Shown: positions 40,693 through 49,779, counted from the stretch's first letter. The stretch: 64,000 bases of DNA from Sphingomonas citricola (GCF_019429535.1 NZ_JAHXZM010000002.1:248001-312000), one strand, 5' to 3'. Notes: generated from the letters alone by a model not told the origin. Numbers and translations are program-made.

Positions 40693-41889
40693 TCAGACGA
40701 TCTCGAACAGCCCCGCCGCACCCATGCCGCCCGCGGTGCACATCGAGACGACGACGTAGCGGACGCCGCGCTTGCGCCCCTCGATCAGCGCGTGGCCGAC
40801 CAGCCGGCTGCCCGTCATCCCGAACGGATGCCCGACCGCGATCGCGCCGCCGTTGACGTTATACTTGTCGGGATCGATGCCCAGGTGATCGCGGCAGTAG
40901 AGGCATTGCGACGCGAATGCCTCGTTCAACTCCCACAACCCGATGTCACCGACCGACAGCCCGGCGCGCTCCAGTAGTTTCGGGATCGCGAAGACGGGGC
41001 CGATCCCCATCTCGTCGGGCTCGCACCCCGCGGCCTGGAAGCCGCGGTAGATGCCAAGAATGTCCTTGCCCTCGGCCTCGGCGGTCGCGCGGTCCATCAC
41101 GATCTGCGCGGCGGCGCCGTCGGACAATTGGCTCGCATTGCCCGCGGTCACGTTGCCGCCGGGCCCGGTGAACTCGCCGCCCGCCCACACGGTCTTCAGC
41201 GCGCCGAGCGCCTCGACGGTCGTGCCGGCGCGAATACCCTCGTCCTGCCCGATGGTCACGGTTTCGCTACCGGTCCTGTTGCCCGCCTTGTCCAGAATCG
41301 CCTTCTCGACCGTGATCGGCACGATCTCCTCGGCGAACGCACCCGTTTCGAGCCCGCGCGCGGCGCGCTGCTGGCTCATCGCGGCATATTCGTCCTGCGC
41401 GGCGCGCGTGATGCCGTAGCGTTCGGCGACGATCTCGGCGGTCTCGATCATTGGGATATAGGCGGCGGGCACCTTTTCGGTGACGCTCTGGTTGACGAAG
41501 CGCGGCGCGTCTTTGTTGACGGTGTAGCTGATCGACTCCATCCCGCCCGCCAGCGCGACGTCGATGTCGCCTGCGATGATCGAGCGCGCGGCGAGTGCGA
41601 CCGCGGTCAACCCCGAGCCGCACTTGCGGTCGAGCGTGAACCCCGGCACCGAATGCGGCAATGCGCCCGCGAAGATAGCCATCCGCCCGGCGTTCCCGCC
41701 CTGCGTGCCCCATTGATTGCCGATGCCCCAGAACACGTCGTCGATCCGCTCAGGGTCGATCCCCGCGCGCTCCACCGCGGCGTTCATCACGTGGCCGGCG
41801 AGTACCGGCGCCTCGGTCGCGTTGAACGCGCCGCGATACGCCTTGCCGATCGCGGTTCGGGCGGTGGATACGATAGCGGCTTCGCGCAT
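40693..41889 (-). CDS. Acetyl-CoA C-acetyltransferase (thiolase)
   Basis: A 398-residue thiolase, for the last step of fatty acid beta-oxidation or the first of acetoacetyl-CoA formation. Nucleophile Cys90 in DRKCGSGLTAV, the GHPFGMTGSR His motif and the C-terminal CTAGGMGAAGL Cys motif are intact. AGGAG precedes the ATG at 41889. No other beta-oxidation gene is adjacent, so degradative versus biosynthetic use is open. Confidence 0.93.
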   Translation of the reverse strand: MREAAIVSTARTAIGKAYRGAFNATEAPVLAGHVMNAAVERAGIDPERIDDVFWGIGNQWGTQGGNAGRMAIFAGALPHSVPGFTLDRKCGSGLTAVALAARSIIAGDIDVALAGGMESISYTVNKDAPRFVNQSVTEKVPAAYIPMIETAEIVAERYGITRAAQDEYAAMSQQRAARGLETGAFAEEIVPITVEKAILDKAGNRTGSETVTIGQDEGIRAGTTVEALGALKTVWAGGEFTGPGGNVTAGNASQLSDGAAAQIVMDRATAEAEGKDILGIYRGFQAAGCEPDEMGIGPVFAIPKLLERAGLSVGDIGLWELNEAFASQCLYCRDHLGIDPDKYNVNGGAIAVGHPFGMTGSRLVGHALIEGRKRGVRYVVVSMCTAGGMGAAGLFEIV

Positions 41890-41952
41890 GGGGGCTCTCC
41901 TCGGGGTTTGCCCCTGCCTAGATCGCGGACCCGCCGCCCGCAATCGGTCGCG

Positions 41953-42147
41953 CTATCGCGTGGCGGCGGCGCGCTCGCGTTCGGCGGCGAGTGCCATCGC
42001 CTGCGCGGAGCCGGTCGCGGGTTTGACCCGCACCGCAGGCTCGCGTTGCGCGAGTGTCAGGTAAAGCACGCCCGCGATCAGGATCGCGAGCACGGCGAGC
42101 ACGGGCCAGCCGGAAAAGGTGCGGGTACGGGGTTCGCGTCGGTTCAT
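41953..42147 (-). CDS. Small single-span membrane protein (64 aa)
   Basis: One membrane helix at about residues 14-33 (WPVLAVLAILIAGVLYLTLA) after an Arg-rich start; the tail reads VRVKPATGSAQAMALAAERE. The tail matches that of the 72-residue protein at 7736-7954 (PATG-T/S-A-X-AMA-X-AA). Function unknown. It lies between the thiolase and the nucleotidyltransferase on the same strand. Confidence 0.65.
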   Translation of the reverse strand: MNRREPRTRTFSGWPVLAVLAILIAGVLYLTLAQREPAVRVKPATGSAQAMALAAERERAAATR

Positions 42148-42231
42148 GGTGGTGGCCTCGGACTGGATCAGCCACTCAATCGCCGCCGTCGTTGCAGCGT
42201 TCCGGCCGCAACGGTTACATATTCTTGCTGA

Positions 42232-42972
42232 TCAGGCGGCCAGCCCGGGCGCGCCCGCGGCGAGCGCGTCCTCGGCCTGCGCGAGGGCGCGCGGATCGTC
42301 GACGTCGAGCCACCACGCGTCGCCCACGTCGACGATGCGCGCCGCGCCGTCTCGCGCCAGCGCCTCGACGCCCGCGGAGATCGAACCCGACCCGCCCGCA
42401 TCGATCGAACGGCGCAGCGCGTCATGGAAACGCCCGTCGACCGCGAACACGCCGGTATCGTAGCAATCGTAGTCGGGCAGGTGCTTGCCGATCGCGACGA
42501 TCCGCGTGCCGTGCTCGTCGCGCGCGGTGCGCACCCGCGTGACGTCGTCGAGATCGACCAGCGGGTTGTCCAGCCGGCGGTCGATCCCCAGCACCAGCGG
42601 CGCGGCGGGCGACGCGATCACCCGCGCGACGAGTGCGGGATCGAACAGGTGATCCGCCATCATCAGCAGGTGCCGCTGAGCCCCGACGCGCGCGGCACCG
42701 CTCAGCACCGAATGGCCGTTCGGGCGCGACCAGTCGTCGGTGCGCACGCAGTCGATCGACAGCCCGCCGGCGAGCGCGGTCCGCGCCAGATGCGCCTCCA
42801 GCGCGTCGCCCTCGTGACCCGTCACAACGGTGAACGCACGGGCGCCGCCCTCACGCGCCGCCAGGATGACGCGCTCGATCAGCGGGATGCCCGCGACCGG
42901 CGTCAGCGGCTTCGACGGGGAAACCGCGCGCAGCCGGCTGCCGAAGCCGGCGGCGACGATCACGGCGTGCAC
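42232..42972 (-). CDS. NTP transferase, probable CTP:inositol-phosphate cytidylyltransferase
   Basis: A 246-residue Rossmann-type sugar-phosphate nucleotidyltransferase. Signature AVIVAAGFGSRLRAVSPSKPL at residues 3-23 with the catalytic Arg and Lys; Asp motifs LMMADHLFDP and WLDVDDPRAL bind metal. The family includes the IPCT domain that makes CDP-inositol. It lies 29 bases after the myo-inositol-phosphate synthase gene on the same strand and opposite a CDP-alcohol phosphotransferase, which points to inositol phosphate as substrate. GTG start preceded by AGGA. Substrate is inferred from context, not proven. Confidence 0.78.
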   Translation of the reverse strand: MHAVIVAAGFGSRLRAVSPSKPLTPVAGIPLIERVILAAREGGARAFTVVTGHEGDALEAHLARTALAGGLSIDCVRTDDWSRPNGHSVLSGAARVGAQRHLLMMADHLFDPALVARVIASPAAPLVLGIDRRLDNPLVDLDDVTRVRTARDEHGTRIVAIGKHLPDYDCYDTGVFAVDGRFHDALRRSIDAGGSGSISAGVEALARDGAARIVDVGDAWWLDVDDPRALAQAEDALAAGAPGLAA

Positions 42973-43001
42973 GGGCGCGATCCTGGCGTGAAGGTTCGAG
43001 C

Positions 43002-44111
43002 TTACTCGGCCGCGATGCGGGCTTCGTGACCGGCGATGAACTCGTCGGTCATCTGCGCCGCGACGTCGTCGGTCACCTGCTCGGGCGGGTGCTTGCAGAA
43101 GAACGCCGACGGGCCGGCGAGCGCGCCGCCGACCTTGCGGTCGAGGCCGAGCTTCACGCAGCGGATCGCGTCGACGACCACCGCCGCGCTGTTGGGCGAA
43201 TCCTCGACCGACAGGCGCAGTTCGAGGTTCATCGGCACGCCGCCGAACAGATCGCCCTCGAGGCGGAGGAAGCACAGCTTGTTGTCGCCGAGCCACGGAA
43301 TATAGTCCGACGGCCCGACGTGGATATTCTCGTCCGCCAGACGCTCGGCGATCACCGCCTGCACCGCCTCGGTCTTCGACTCCTTCTTGCTCGCCAGCCG
43401 GTTGCGGTCGAGCATGTTCATGAAGTCGGTGTTGCCACCAGTGTTGAGCTGGTACGTGTGATCGATCGTCACGCCGCGCTGGCCGAACAGGTTGGAGAGC
43501 ACGCGGTGGACGATCGTCGCACCGACCTGCGCCTTCACGTCGTCACCGATGATCGGGAGACCCGCGTCGGCGAACTTCTTTTCCCATTCCGGACGCGAGG
43601 CGATGAACACCGGCATGCAGTTGACGACGCCCAGGCCAGCCTCGAGCGCGCATTCCATGTAGAATTCGGTCGCTTCCTGGCTGCCGACCGGCAGGAAGTT
43701 GACCAGGATCTCCGCGCCCGAACGCTTCAGCTCGGCGACGATCTCCGCCTTTTCGGCGTCGCGCGTGTCGTTGATCTCGAACCCGCGGTCGTTCGCGGCG
43801 GTCAGCATGTGCGGGGCAACGCCGTCGAGCTTCGCGCCCATCTTCACGATCGTGCCGGTCTTGGGCACGTCGGCGTGGAACACCTTGGTGCAGTTCGGCT
43901 TGGCGAAGATCGCCTCGCCCAGGTCGAGACCGACCTTGCGGCTGTCGACGTCGAACGCCGCGACGAACTCCATGTCGCCGACCTTGTAGCCGCCGATATC
44001 CTCGTGGATCAGGCCGCTGGCGGTGTTGCTGCCGGTATAATGGTACTTGCCCTGCACCAGACTGCTGGCGCAATTGCCGACACCGATAACCGCGACCTTG
44101 ATGGTATTCAT
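43002..44111 (-). CDS. ino1: myo-Inositol-1(3)-phosphate synthase
   Basis: A 369-residue NAD-dependent synthase converting glucose 6-phosphate to inositol phosphate. N-terminal Rossmann motif VAVIGVGNCASSLVQG, then DVDSRKVG, VNFLPVGSQEATEFY, LPIIGDDVKAQVGATIVHR and LNTGGNTDFMNMLD, all typical of the actinobacterial-type Ino1 (367 residues in Mycobacterium). GGGGA precedes the ATG at 44111. It starts a two-gene operon with the nucleotidyltransferase and shares a 126-bp promoter region with the divergent CDP-alcohol phosphotransferase. Confidence 0.93.
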   Translation of the reverse strand: MNTIKVAVIGVGNCASSLVQGKYHYTGSNTASGLIHEDIGGYKVGDMEFVAAFDVDSRKVGLDLGEAIFAKPNCTKVFHADVPKTGTIVKMGAKLDGVAPHMLTAANDRGFEINDTRDAEKAEIVAELKRSGAEILVNFLPVGSQEATEFYMECALEAGLGVVNCMPVFIASRPEWEKKFADAGLPIIGDDVKAQVGATIVHRVLSNLFGQRGVTIDHTYQLNTGGNTDFMNMLDRNRLASKKESKTEAVQAVIAERLADENIHVGPSDYIPWLGDNKLCFLRLEGDLFGGVPMNLELRLSVEDSPNSAAVVVDAIRCVKLGLDRKVGGALAGPSAFFCKHPPEQVTDDVAAQMTDEFIAGHEARIAAE

Positions 44112-44237
44112 TGATCCCCACTTGCCGGGCATGTCCGGCACAAGACAGAAAATTTGCCGCTTCGTGACAGAACCGTTGCGGCTGTCAAGCAAAGGGTGAT
44201 CGTACACCATCGCGGCCGCGCCTGCACGAGGGAAAGC

Positions 44238-45104
44238 GTGGACGAATTTCGACCCACTGTGGCGGGAAAGCCGCGGGAACTGCAAGGTTTTCTGAACGCG
44301 GCGATCTACCATCCGATCGCGGGGGCGCTCGCGCGCGCGCTGGTCCCGACGCCCGTCACGCCCAACATGGTGTCGGTGTTCGGCGCGGTGATGGTAGTCG
44401 CCGCGGGCGTCTTCTACACGCTGATCGGCGGCGCGTGGGGGATCGCGATCGGTTTCCTGCTGCACCTGTCGTGGCACGTCGTCGACGGCGCGGACGGAAT
44501 GCTCGCGCGGTTGTCGGGGCGCGCATCGCCGCGCGGCGAGGTGGTCGACGGCATGTGCGACTATTTCGGGCACGGCATCCTCTACGCGCTGCTCGCTGCG
44601 CAGCTCGACGGGTCGATCGGCTGGGTCGCGTGGGCGATCGCGGTCGGGGCGGGGGTGTCGCGCGCGGTGCAGTCGGTCTATGCCGAGAGTGCGCGGCGCA
44701 GCTATCAATGGTGGGTCTACGACGTGCCGTGGCTGCAGAACCAGCGCACGCCGCAGCCGGGGCTCGGCGGGGCGCTGTCGCGCGCGTATCTGTGGGCGTG
44801 GAACCGCATGTCGGGTGCGACCAGCCGCGTCGACGCACTGGTCGTCGGCGCCGCGCACGACGCGCCCGAGCGTCGTCGGATCGCCGACCTCGCCCGCGCC
44901 GCGGGGACGCGCACGCTGCCGGTGCTCGCAATTATCGGTGCCAATCCGCGCACGATCCTGCTCGGGCTGAGCATGATCGCGGGGTCGCCCTTGTGGTTCT
45001 TCTTGACCGAGCTGGTCTTGCTCAACCTCGTCCTCGCGTTAGCGATCGCGCAGGGCGCCGCCAGCGCGCGCCGGATCGTCGCGCTGGTCGCGCGGGGACG
45101 CTGA
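44238..45104 (+). CDS. CDP-alcohol phosphatidyltransferase family membrane enzyme
   Basis: A 288-residue integral membrane enzyme with about five to six helices. The full family motif is present: Asp83-Gly-Ala-Asp86-Gly-X2-Ala-Arg, eight residues, Gly100-X3-Asp104-X3-Asp108. These enzymes move a phospho-alcohol between a CDP-linked donor and an acceptor alcohol. Next to ino1 and a nucleotidyltransferase it probably uses CDP-inositol, or inositol phosphate with a CDP-lipid. GTG at 44238 with GAGGGA upstream is preferred to upstream in-frame starts, which would overlap the divergent promoter. Confidence 0.85.
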   Translation: MDEFRPTVAGKPRELQGFLNAAIYHPIAGALARALVPTPVTPNMVSVFGAVMVVAAGVFYTLIGGAWGIAIGFLLHLSWHVVDGADGMLARLSGRASPRGEVVDGMCDYFGHGILYALLAAQLDGSIGWVAWAIAVGAGVSRAVQSVYAESARRSYQWWVYDVPWLQNQRTPQPGLGGALSRAYLWAWNRMSGATSRVDALVVGAAHDAPERRRIADLARAAGTRTLPVLAIIGANPRTILLGLSMIAGSPLWFFLTELVLLNLVLALAIAQGAASARRIVALVARGR

Positions 45105-45126
45105 ATCGACGCGTGAGAGCGCGTGT

Positions 45127-45151
45127 GGGAACGCCGGGGCCGGCGACCCGT
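45127..45151 (+). promoter_or_regulatory. EcfG-type general stress promoter of sodC
   Basis: GGAAC (45127-45131), 16 bases, CGTT (45148-45151), matching the EcfG consensus. Predicts a leader of about 45 bases before the sodC start at 45203. Confidence 0.7.
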
Positions 45152-45202
45152 TTCGCTCGCGATCCGGTTTCAACGCGATTCCGTTACAACAGGGAGAAGA
45201 TG

Positions 45203-45736
45203 ATGCGGCTGGCATTGATGATCGCGGCGGGCACGACGCTCGCGCTCGGCGCGTGCGCGCGCGAGGAGATGGCGACGGGCACGCCGATGGCGGGCGGCGC
45301 GAAGGCGGTGGCGAGCCTGCGCACCGCCGACGGCACCGACGTGGGTCGCGCGACCGCGACCGAGGTCGCGGGCGGGCTGCGCTTCACGGTCGACGGCATG
45401 TCGATGCCGGTCGGGACGCACGGCGTTCACGTCCACGCGGTCGGCCGTTGCGACGCGCCCGCCTTCACCACCGCGGGCGGTCACTGGAACCCGACGGGGC
45501 GCAAGCATGGCTCGATGAACCCGCAGGGCCCACATGAGGGCGACCTGCCCAATCTCGTGGTCGACTCGGGCGGGCGCGGCACGATCGGCGCGACGATCCC
45601 CGGCGCGACGATGGCGAGCCTGCTCGACGCCGATGGTGCGGCGTTCATCGTCCATGCCAAGGCGGACGACCTGATGACCGATCCGTCGGGCAATTCGGGC
45701 GATCGTATCGCCTGCGGCGTGTTCCAGCCCGCCTGA
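45203..45736 (+). CDS. sodC: Cu/Zn superoxide dismutase family lipoprotein
   Basis: A 177-residue periplasmic enzyme anchored as a lipoprotein: lipobox LALGAC at about residues 14-19. Copper and zinc ligands are in HGVHVHAVGRCD, GGHWNPTGRKHG and HEGDLPNL; two Cys (GRCD and IACGVF) form the family disulphide. It removes superoxide in the periplasm. AGGGAG is better spaced for the second of two adjacent ATGs (45203). An EcfG-type promoter is upstream. Converges on the MFS gene across a GC-rich hairpin. Confidence 0.92.
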   Translation: MRLALMIAAGTTLALGACAREEMATGTPMAGGAKAVASLRTADGTDVGRATATEVAGGLRFTVDGMSMPVGTHGVHVHAVGRCDAPAFTTAGGHWNPTGRKHGSMNPQGPHEGDLPNLVVDSGGRGTIGATIPGATMASLLDADGAAFIVHAKADDLMTDPSGNSGDRIACGVFQPA

Positions 45737-45755
45737 GGCGGCGCGTCGGTCGCGG

Positions 45756-45783
45756 GGGGACGGGGCGGCAGTGGCCCGTCCCC
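45756..45783. terminator. Hairpin between convergent sodC and MFS genes
   Basis: GGGGACGGG-GC pairs with GCCCGTCCCC with one bulged G; it sits between two converging stop codons. No T-run on either side, so it is at best a weak bidirectional terminator. Confidence 0.4.
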
Positions 45784-45798
45784 TGCCACATCCTGCGA

Positions 45799-47400
45799 CT
45801 AGACGATTTCCCCCGCCGCGCGTGCGCGCTCCTCGCGGGTCCGCTCGGCGGCGGGGACCAGGCGATAGGCGGCGATCGCGGCGGTGAGCGTGATCGGCAC
45901 CGTCAACAACAGCGACAGCATGCCGGTCGAGAGGCTCCCCGTCAGCGTCGACACCCGCCCGGCGAGATACGGCCCGAGCGCGAGGCCAAGGAGCGTCGTG
46001 CCGATGAAGAAGGTCGCGGTCGCCGCTCCGCGCATCCGCGGCAGCACGAGATCCTGCGTCGTCGCCGCCGCCGATCCGAGCGCGAGGCTGGCAAAGAACT
46101 GCGCCGCGAACAGGCAGGGGTAAAGGACCGCGGGCGAGCCGGTGGTGAAGCCGAGCGCCAGGAACGGCACCGGCAGCGCCGCGCCCGCGATCACCATCAC
46201 CAGCCGCCCCGCGGGATTGCGCTGCCGCAACCGGTCGCCCACCACGCCACCGACGGTCACGCCCAGGAACCCCGACAAGGCGCCGACGCCGCCGAGGATC
46301 AGCCCCGCCACCGCCGGCTCGACCCCCAGCACGCGCATCGCATAGGGCGCGGCCCAGAAACTCGCGGCGTAGCTGAGGAATGCGTTCAGGCCGTAGGCGA
46401 CGACGGTGCAGACGAACGCGGGCGTGCCGACGATCAGCGCGAAGGTCGCCGGATCGCGCCGCTTGAGCGCGCAGGCCCACGAAAAGACGGCATAGCATCC
46501 GGTCCCGACCGCGATCCACTGCGGCGCGGGCTCGCCCGCCGCGAGCAGGACGGTGACGGCTACCACGACGACGCCGAGCCCGAGCAAATTGACCAGCAGC
46601 GCGCGCGGCCCCCCGCGCAGCGCGCCGATCAGCGTCAGCGGCGGCAGGATCGTCACCAGTTCGTCAAAAAAGGCGCGGAAGGGCGCGGGATGTGCCTCGG
46701 GCTCGGGCAATCCTTCCACCGCGCCACGGATCGGCTCGCGCAGCGTCGCGATCCAGATCGCGAGCACCAGCCCCGGCAGACCGACCGCGAGGAACGCCGC
46801 CTGCCACCCGACGAGCCCGAGCGGCCCGCCCGCGGGATAGGCCGCATTCCAGCGCTGCACGATCGCGCCGCCGATGAACAGCGAGCAGCCCCCGCCGACG
46901 TAGATTCCCGCCGAGTAGATTGACAGCGCGGTCGCGCGCAGTTTCTTGGGAAAATAATCCGAGATCAGCGAATAGGCCGAGGGGGAGGCGGTCGCCTCGC
47001 CGACACCGACGCCGATCCGTGCCGCGGTCAGTTGCGCGCCCGACGCGGAGAAACCCGACAGCGCGGTCATCGTCGACCACAGCCCGAGCCCGATCGTCAT
47101 CAACCGCACACGCGACCAGCTGTCGGCCAATCGCCCGAGCGGGATACCGAACAGCGAATAGAACACGCCGAACGCGGTGCCGTAGAGGAAGCCCAGATCC
47201 TCGTCCTGCAGGTGAAGGTCGCGCTTGATGTCCTCCGCCAGGATCGAAATCACCTGCCGGTCGACGAAATTCAGGATGTAGACGACGAACAGCAGCGCGA
47301 GCACGTACCAGGCGTAGCCGGTCGCACGCGCGTCGCTCGGGCGCAGATCGTCCGCGACCGCCGGCCCGCCTGCCGTCTGCGTGGCTCGTGTCGCTGCCAT
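45799..47400 (-). CDS. MFS transporter (Spinster-like)
   Basis: A 533-residue inner-membrane transporter with twelve predicted helices. The MFS signature GIPLGRLADSWSRVRLM lies between helices 2 and 3, after YILNFVDRQVISILAEDIK, which is typical of the Spinster-like branch; ISDYFPKKLRATALSIY follows. Substrate unknown; lipids, sphingolipid-like molecules and organic acids are reported for relatives. ATG at 47400 has AAGGGG upstream; a GTG at 47415 is an alternative. Confidence 0.9.
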   Translation of the reverse strand: MAATRATQTAGGPAVADDLRPSDARATGYAWYVLALLFVVYILNFVDRQVISILAEDIKRDLHLQDEDLGFLYGTAFGVFYSLFGIPLGRLADSWSRVRLMTIGLGLWSTMTALSGFSASGAQLTAARIGVGVGEATASPSAYSLISDYFPKKLRATALSIYSAGIYVGGGCSLFIGGAIVQRWNAAYPAGGPLGLVGWQAAFLAVGLPGLVLAIWIATLREPIRGAVEGLPEPEAHPAPFRAFFDELVTILPPLTLIGALRGGPRALLVNLLGLGVVVVAVTVLLAAGEPAPQWIAVGTGCYAVFSWACALKRRDPATFALIVGTPAFVCTVVAYGLNAFLSYAASFWAAPYAMRVLGVEPAVAGLILGGVGALSGFLGVTVGGVVGDRLRQRNPAGRLVMVIAGAALPVPFLALGFTTGSPAVLYPCLFAAQFFASLALGSAAATTQDLVLPRMRGAATATFFIGTTLLGLALGPYLAGRVSTLTGSLSTGMLSLLLTVPITLTAAIAAYRLVPAAERTREERARAAGEIV

Positions 47401-47434
47401 CCCCGTCCCCTTCACCTATCCCTGGACGGCGAGC

Positions 47435-47995
47435 CTAGCGGGCGTCGTCGCCAGGCGCCAGCGGCCAGCGCACGACCGGTTCGTAGCGCGCGCCATCGTG
47501 ACCGAGGTGGCTTTCGTACAGGATCAGGTGCGGCAGCGTGAACGTCGCCGTCTTCAGCGCAGCGTGGTCGGCGACCCAGCGCGCGATCGCGCCCGCGTCG
47601 CTGCTCGATCGTCCAAAGCGTGCCAGCGTCAGATGCGGCAGGTAGCGCCGCTCGTCGCGCGCCACCCCGGCGCGCGCCAGCGCCTGATCGACCTTGCGGT
47701 GGAGCGCCGCGAGCGGCTCGGCGGGCACGATCCGCGCCCAAAGCGTGTCGACGCGCCCGCGGCGATCGAACGTGCCGACCCCGTCGACGCGTGCCTCGAT
47801 CACCGGGGCTGATACCGCCGCCAGCGCGGCGGCGATGTCCTCCGCCTGCGGCCGCTCGACCTCGCCGATGAAGCGCAGCGTGACGTGCAACTGCTCCTCG
47901 TCCTGCCACCGCGCGCCGGGCAGTTCGTCCATCACGTCGACGAGCGCGTCGCGGATGTCGGGGGGCGGGCGCAGCGCGACGAACAGGCGGTGCAT
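47435..47995 (-). CDS. thpR: RNA 2',3'-cyclic phosphodiesterase ThpR
   Basis: A 186-residue 2H phosphoesterase (LigT family) that opens 2',3'-cyclic phosphates on RNA. Both His-X-Thr motifs are present: His37-Val-Thr39-Leu and His121-Leu-Thr123-Leu. Starts MHRLFVALRPP. It lies 34 bases upstream of the MFS gene on the same strand. Confidence 0.92.
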   Translation of the reverse strand: MHRLFVALRPPPDIRDALVDVMDELPGARWQDEEQLHVTLRFIGEVERPQAEDIAAALAAVSAPVIEARVDGVGTFDRRGRVDTLWARIVPAEPLAALHRKVDQALARAGVARDERRYLPHLTLARFGRSSSDAGAIARWVADHAALKTATFTLPHLILYESHLGHDGARYEPVVRWPLAPGDDAR

Positions 47996-48170
47996 CGACC
48001 CTCCCAGAATTCCATGACCGCCGACCGCGACCCGATGCCGCGACGAACACGTGTAACGAACAATTGCTCCGCCGCGCGCTAACCATCCGGCTCGCTTGAA
48101 AAGGGATCGCCCGCGCGCAATATCGGTTGGTGATCCGGCGCTTCATGCCGGACGAAGGAGCGAATTGACA

Positions 48171-48908
48171 ATGGCAAACTGGTCGGACCCCCGGTCCTCT
48201 ACCGCCCGCTTCGGGGCGGGGCAGGCCGGTACGCGGGATGCCGCCCACGACGCGGGTCTCCGGTCGTACATGCTGTCTGTTTACAACTACATGACCTCGG
48301 GCGTGCTGCTGACGGGTATCGTCGCGCTGGCGTTCGCGCTGTCGGGCTACGCCGCCGCGGTGTTTCAGACGCCGCTCAAGTGGGTGATCGTGCTCGCGCC
48401 GCTCGCCTTCGTATTCGCGATGAGCTTCGGGCAAAACCGCTTCAGCTCGGGCCAGCTGCGCGCGATGTTCTGGGGTTTCGCAGTCGCGATGGGGCTGTCG
48501 CTGTCGACGATCTTCCTCGTCTACTCGCCGGTCGCGATCGCGCAGGCGTTCTTCGCGACCGCCGCGGGCTTCGCGGCGCTCAGCCTCTACGGCTACACCA
48601 CCAAGCGTGACTTGTCAGCGTTCGGCACGTTCCTGATCATCGGTCTGGTCGGCCTGATCGTCGCCAGCCTGATCAACATGTTCGTGAACTCTGGCCCGCT
48701 CGGCCTGGTCATCTCGCTGGTCGGCGTGCTGCTCTTCGCCGGGCTCACCGCCTATGACACGCAGCGGACGAAGAGCATGTATTTCCAGGTCGCCGGTCAC
48801 GGTGAACTGGTGTCGAAGGCAGTGGTGCTCGCCGCGCTGACGCTGTATCTCGACTTCATCAACATGTTCCTGTTTATCCTGCGTCTGTTCGGCTCCGGCC
48901 GCGACTGA
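48171..48908 (+). CDS. Bax inhibitor-1/YccA family membrane protein
   Basis: A 245-residue protein with seven predicted membrane helices (TSGVLLTGIVALAFAL onward), ending FINMFLFILRLFGSGRD as in the BI-1 family. Family members act as calcium-leak or FtsH-modulating proteins; the role here is not known. Start at 48171 with GAAGGAG upstream at a rather wide spacing; the frame is open to 48096. A strong terminator follows. Confidence 0.92.
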   Translation: MANWSDPRSSTARFGAGQAGTRDAAHDAGLRSYMLSVYNYMTSGVLLTGIVALAFALSGYAAAVFQTPLKWVIVLAPLAFVFAMSFGQNRFSSGQLRAMFWGFAVAMGLSLSTIFLVYSPVAIAQAFFATAAGFAALSLYGYTTKRDLSAFGTFLIIGLVGLIVASLINMFVNSGPLGLVISLVGVLLFAGLTAYDTQRTKSMYFQVAGHGELVSKAVVLAALTLYLDFINMFLFILRLFGSGRD

Positions 48909-48936
48909 TCGCGATCGAGCGACGGAACAAGCGACA

Positions 48937-48969
48937 CGGGCTCGGCGGTTTCGCCGGGCCCGTTTCCGT
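48937..48969 (+). terminator. Terminator of the BI-1 family gene
   Basis: Ten-bp stem GGGCTCGGCG/CGCCGGGCCC around GTTT, followed by GTTTCCGTT. Confidence 0.75.
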
Positions 48970-48990
48970 TCAGCGAAAGACCCTCCGCGC

Positions 48991-49767
48991 GTGCGCCTCT
49001 CGATCGACGCCTTTCTCGATTACGGCTTTCCCGAGCGCGCCGACGTGCTGCTCCAGATCGAGGCGGCGGCGCTGCCCGACCAGCGGCTCGAAGAACAATC
49101 GCTTATCATCGAGAGCGACAATCCGATCCGCGCGGTGGCGGGCGAGGAGGGGATCGGCCAGCGCACCTGGGCGACCGCCGAGCACCGCCTGGTCGCGCAT
49201 TATCGCGCGGTGGTGCGGATCGACCGCGCCACGCCGTCGCTCGCCGCGATGCCGCACACCCCCGCGGCGCTGCTGCCGCCGCAGACGATCCCCTATCTGC
49301 TGCCGAGCCGTTACTGCGAGTCGCACCGTTTCGACCATTTCCTGCGCCGCACGTTCGCGGGGCTGCGCGGCGGCGATCTGGCGGTCGCGCTGACCGAGTG
49401 GGTGCGCACCAACCTCGACTATGACGGCGCGGGCAGCGACGGGCGTACCGGCGCGCTCGATACCTTCGCCGAGCGGCGCGGTGTCTGCCGTGATTTCGCG
49501 CACCTGCTCGTCGCGCTCGCGCGCGCGGGCGAGATCCCGGCGCGCTGCGTCGCGGCCTATGCGCCGGGCGTCGAGCCGCCCGATTTCCATGCGGTGGTCG
49601 AATTGTGGCTGGGCGGCGCGTGGCGGCTGGTTGACCCGACCGGCATGGCGCATCCCGACGAGATCGCGCGCGTCTGCGTCGGGCGCGACGCGACCGACAT
49701 TGCGTTCATGACAATCTTCGGCAGCGCCTGGCTCCAGCAGCAGCGCGTGACGGTGACCCGCCTCTGA
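48991..49767 (+). CDS. Transglutaminase-like cysteine protease family protein
   Basis: A 258-residue protein with a bacterial transglutaminase N-terminal domain (residues 1-100, VLLQIEAA onward) and a core with catalytic Cys in ERRGVCRDFAHL, His in PDFHAVVELW and Asp in LVDPTGMA. In bacteria such proteins are mostly proteases or amidases rather than cross-linkers. GTG start at 48991. Single gene after the BI-1 terminator. Confidence 0.88.
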   Translation: MRLSIDAFLDYGFPERADVLLQIEAAALPDQRLEEQSLIIESDNPIRAVAGEEGIGQRTWATAEHRLVAHYRAVVRIDRATPSLAAMPHTPAALLPPQTIPYLLPSRYCESHRFDHFLRRTFAGLRGGDLAVALTEWVRTNLDYDGAGSDGRTGALDTFAERRGVCRDFAHLLVALARAGEIPARCVAAYAPGVEPPDFHAVVELWLGGAWRLVDPTGMAHPDEIARVCVGRDATDIAFMTIFGSAWLQQQRVTVTRL

Positions 49768-49779
49768 GCGCGTGGCGCA

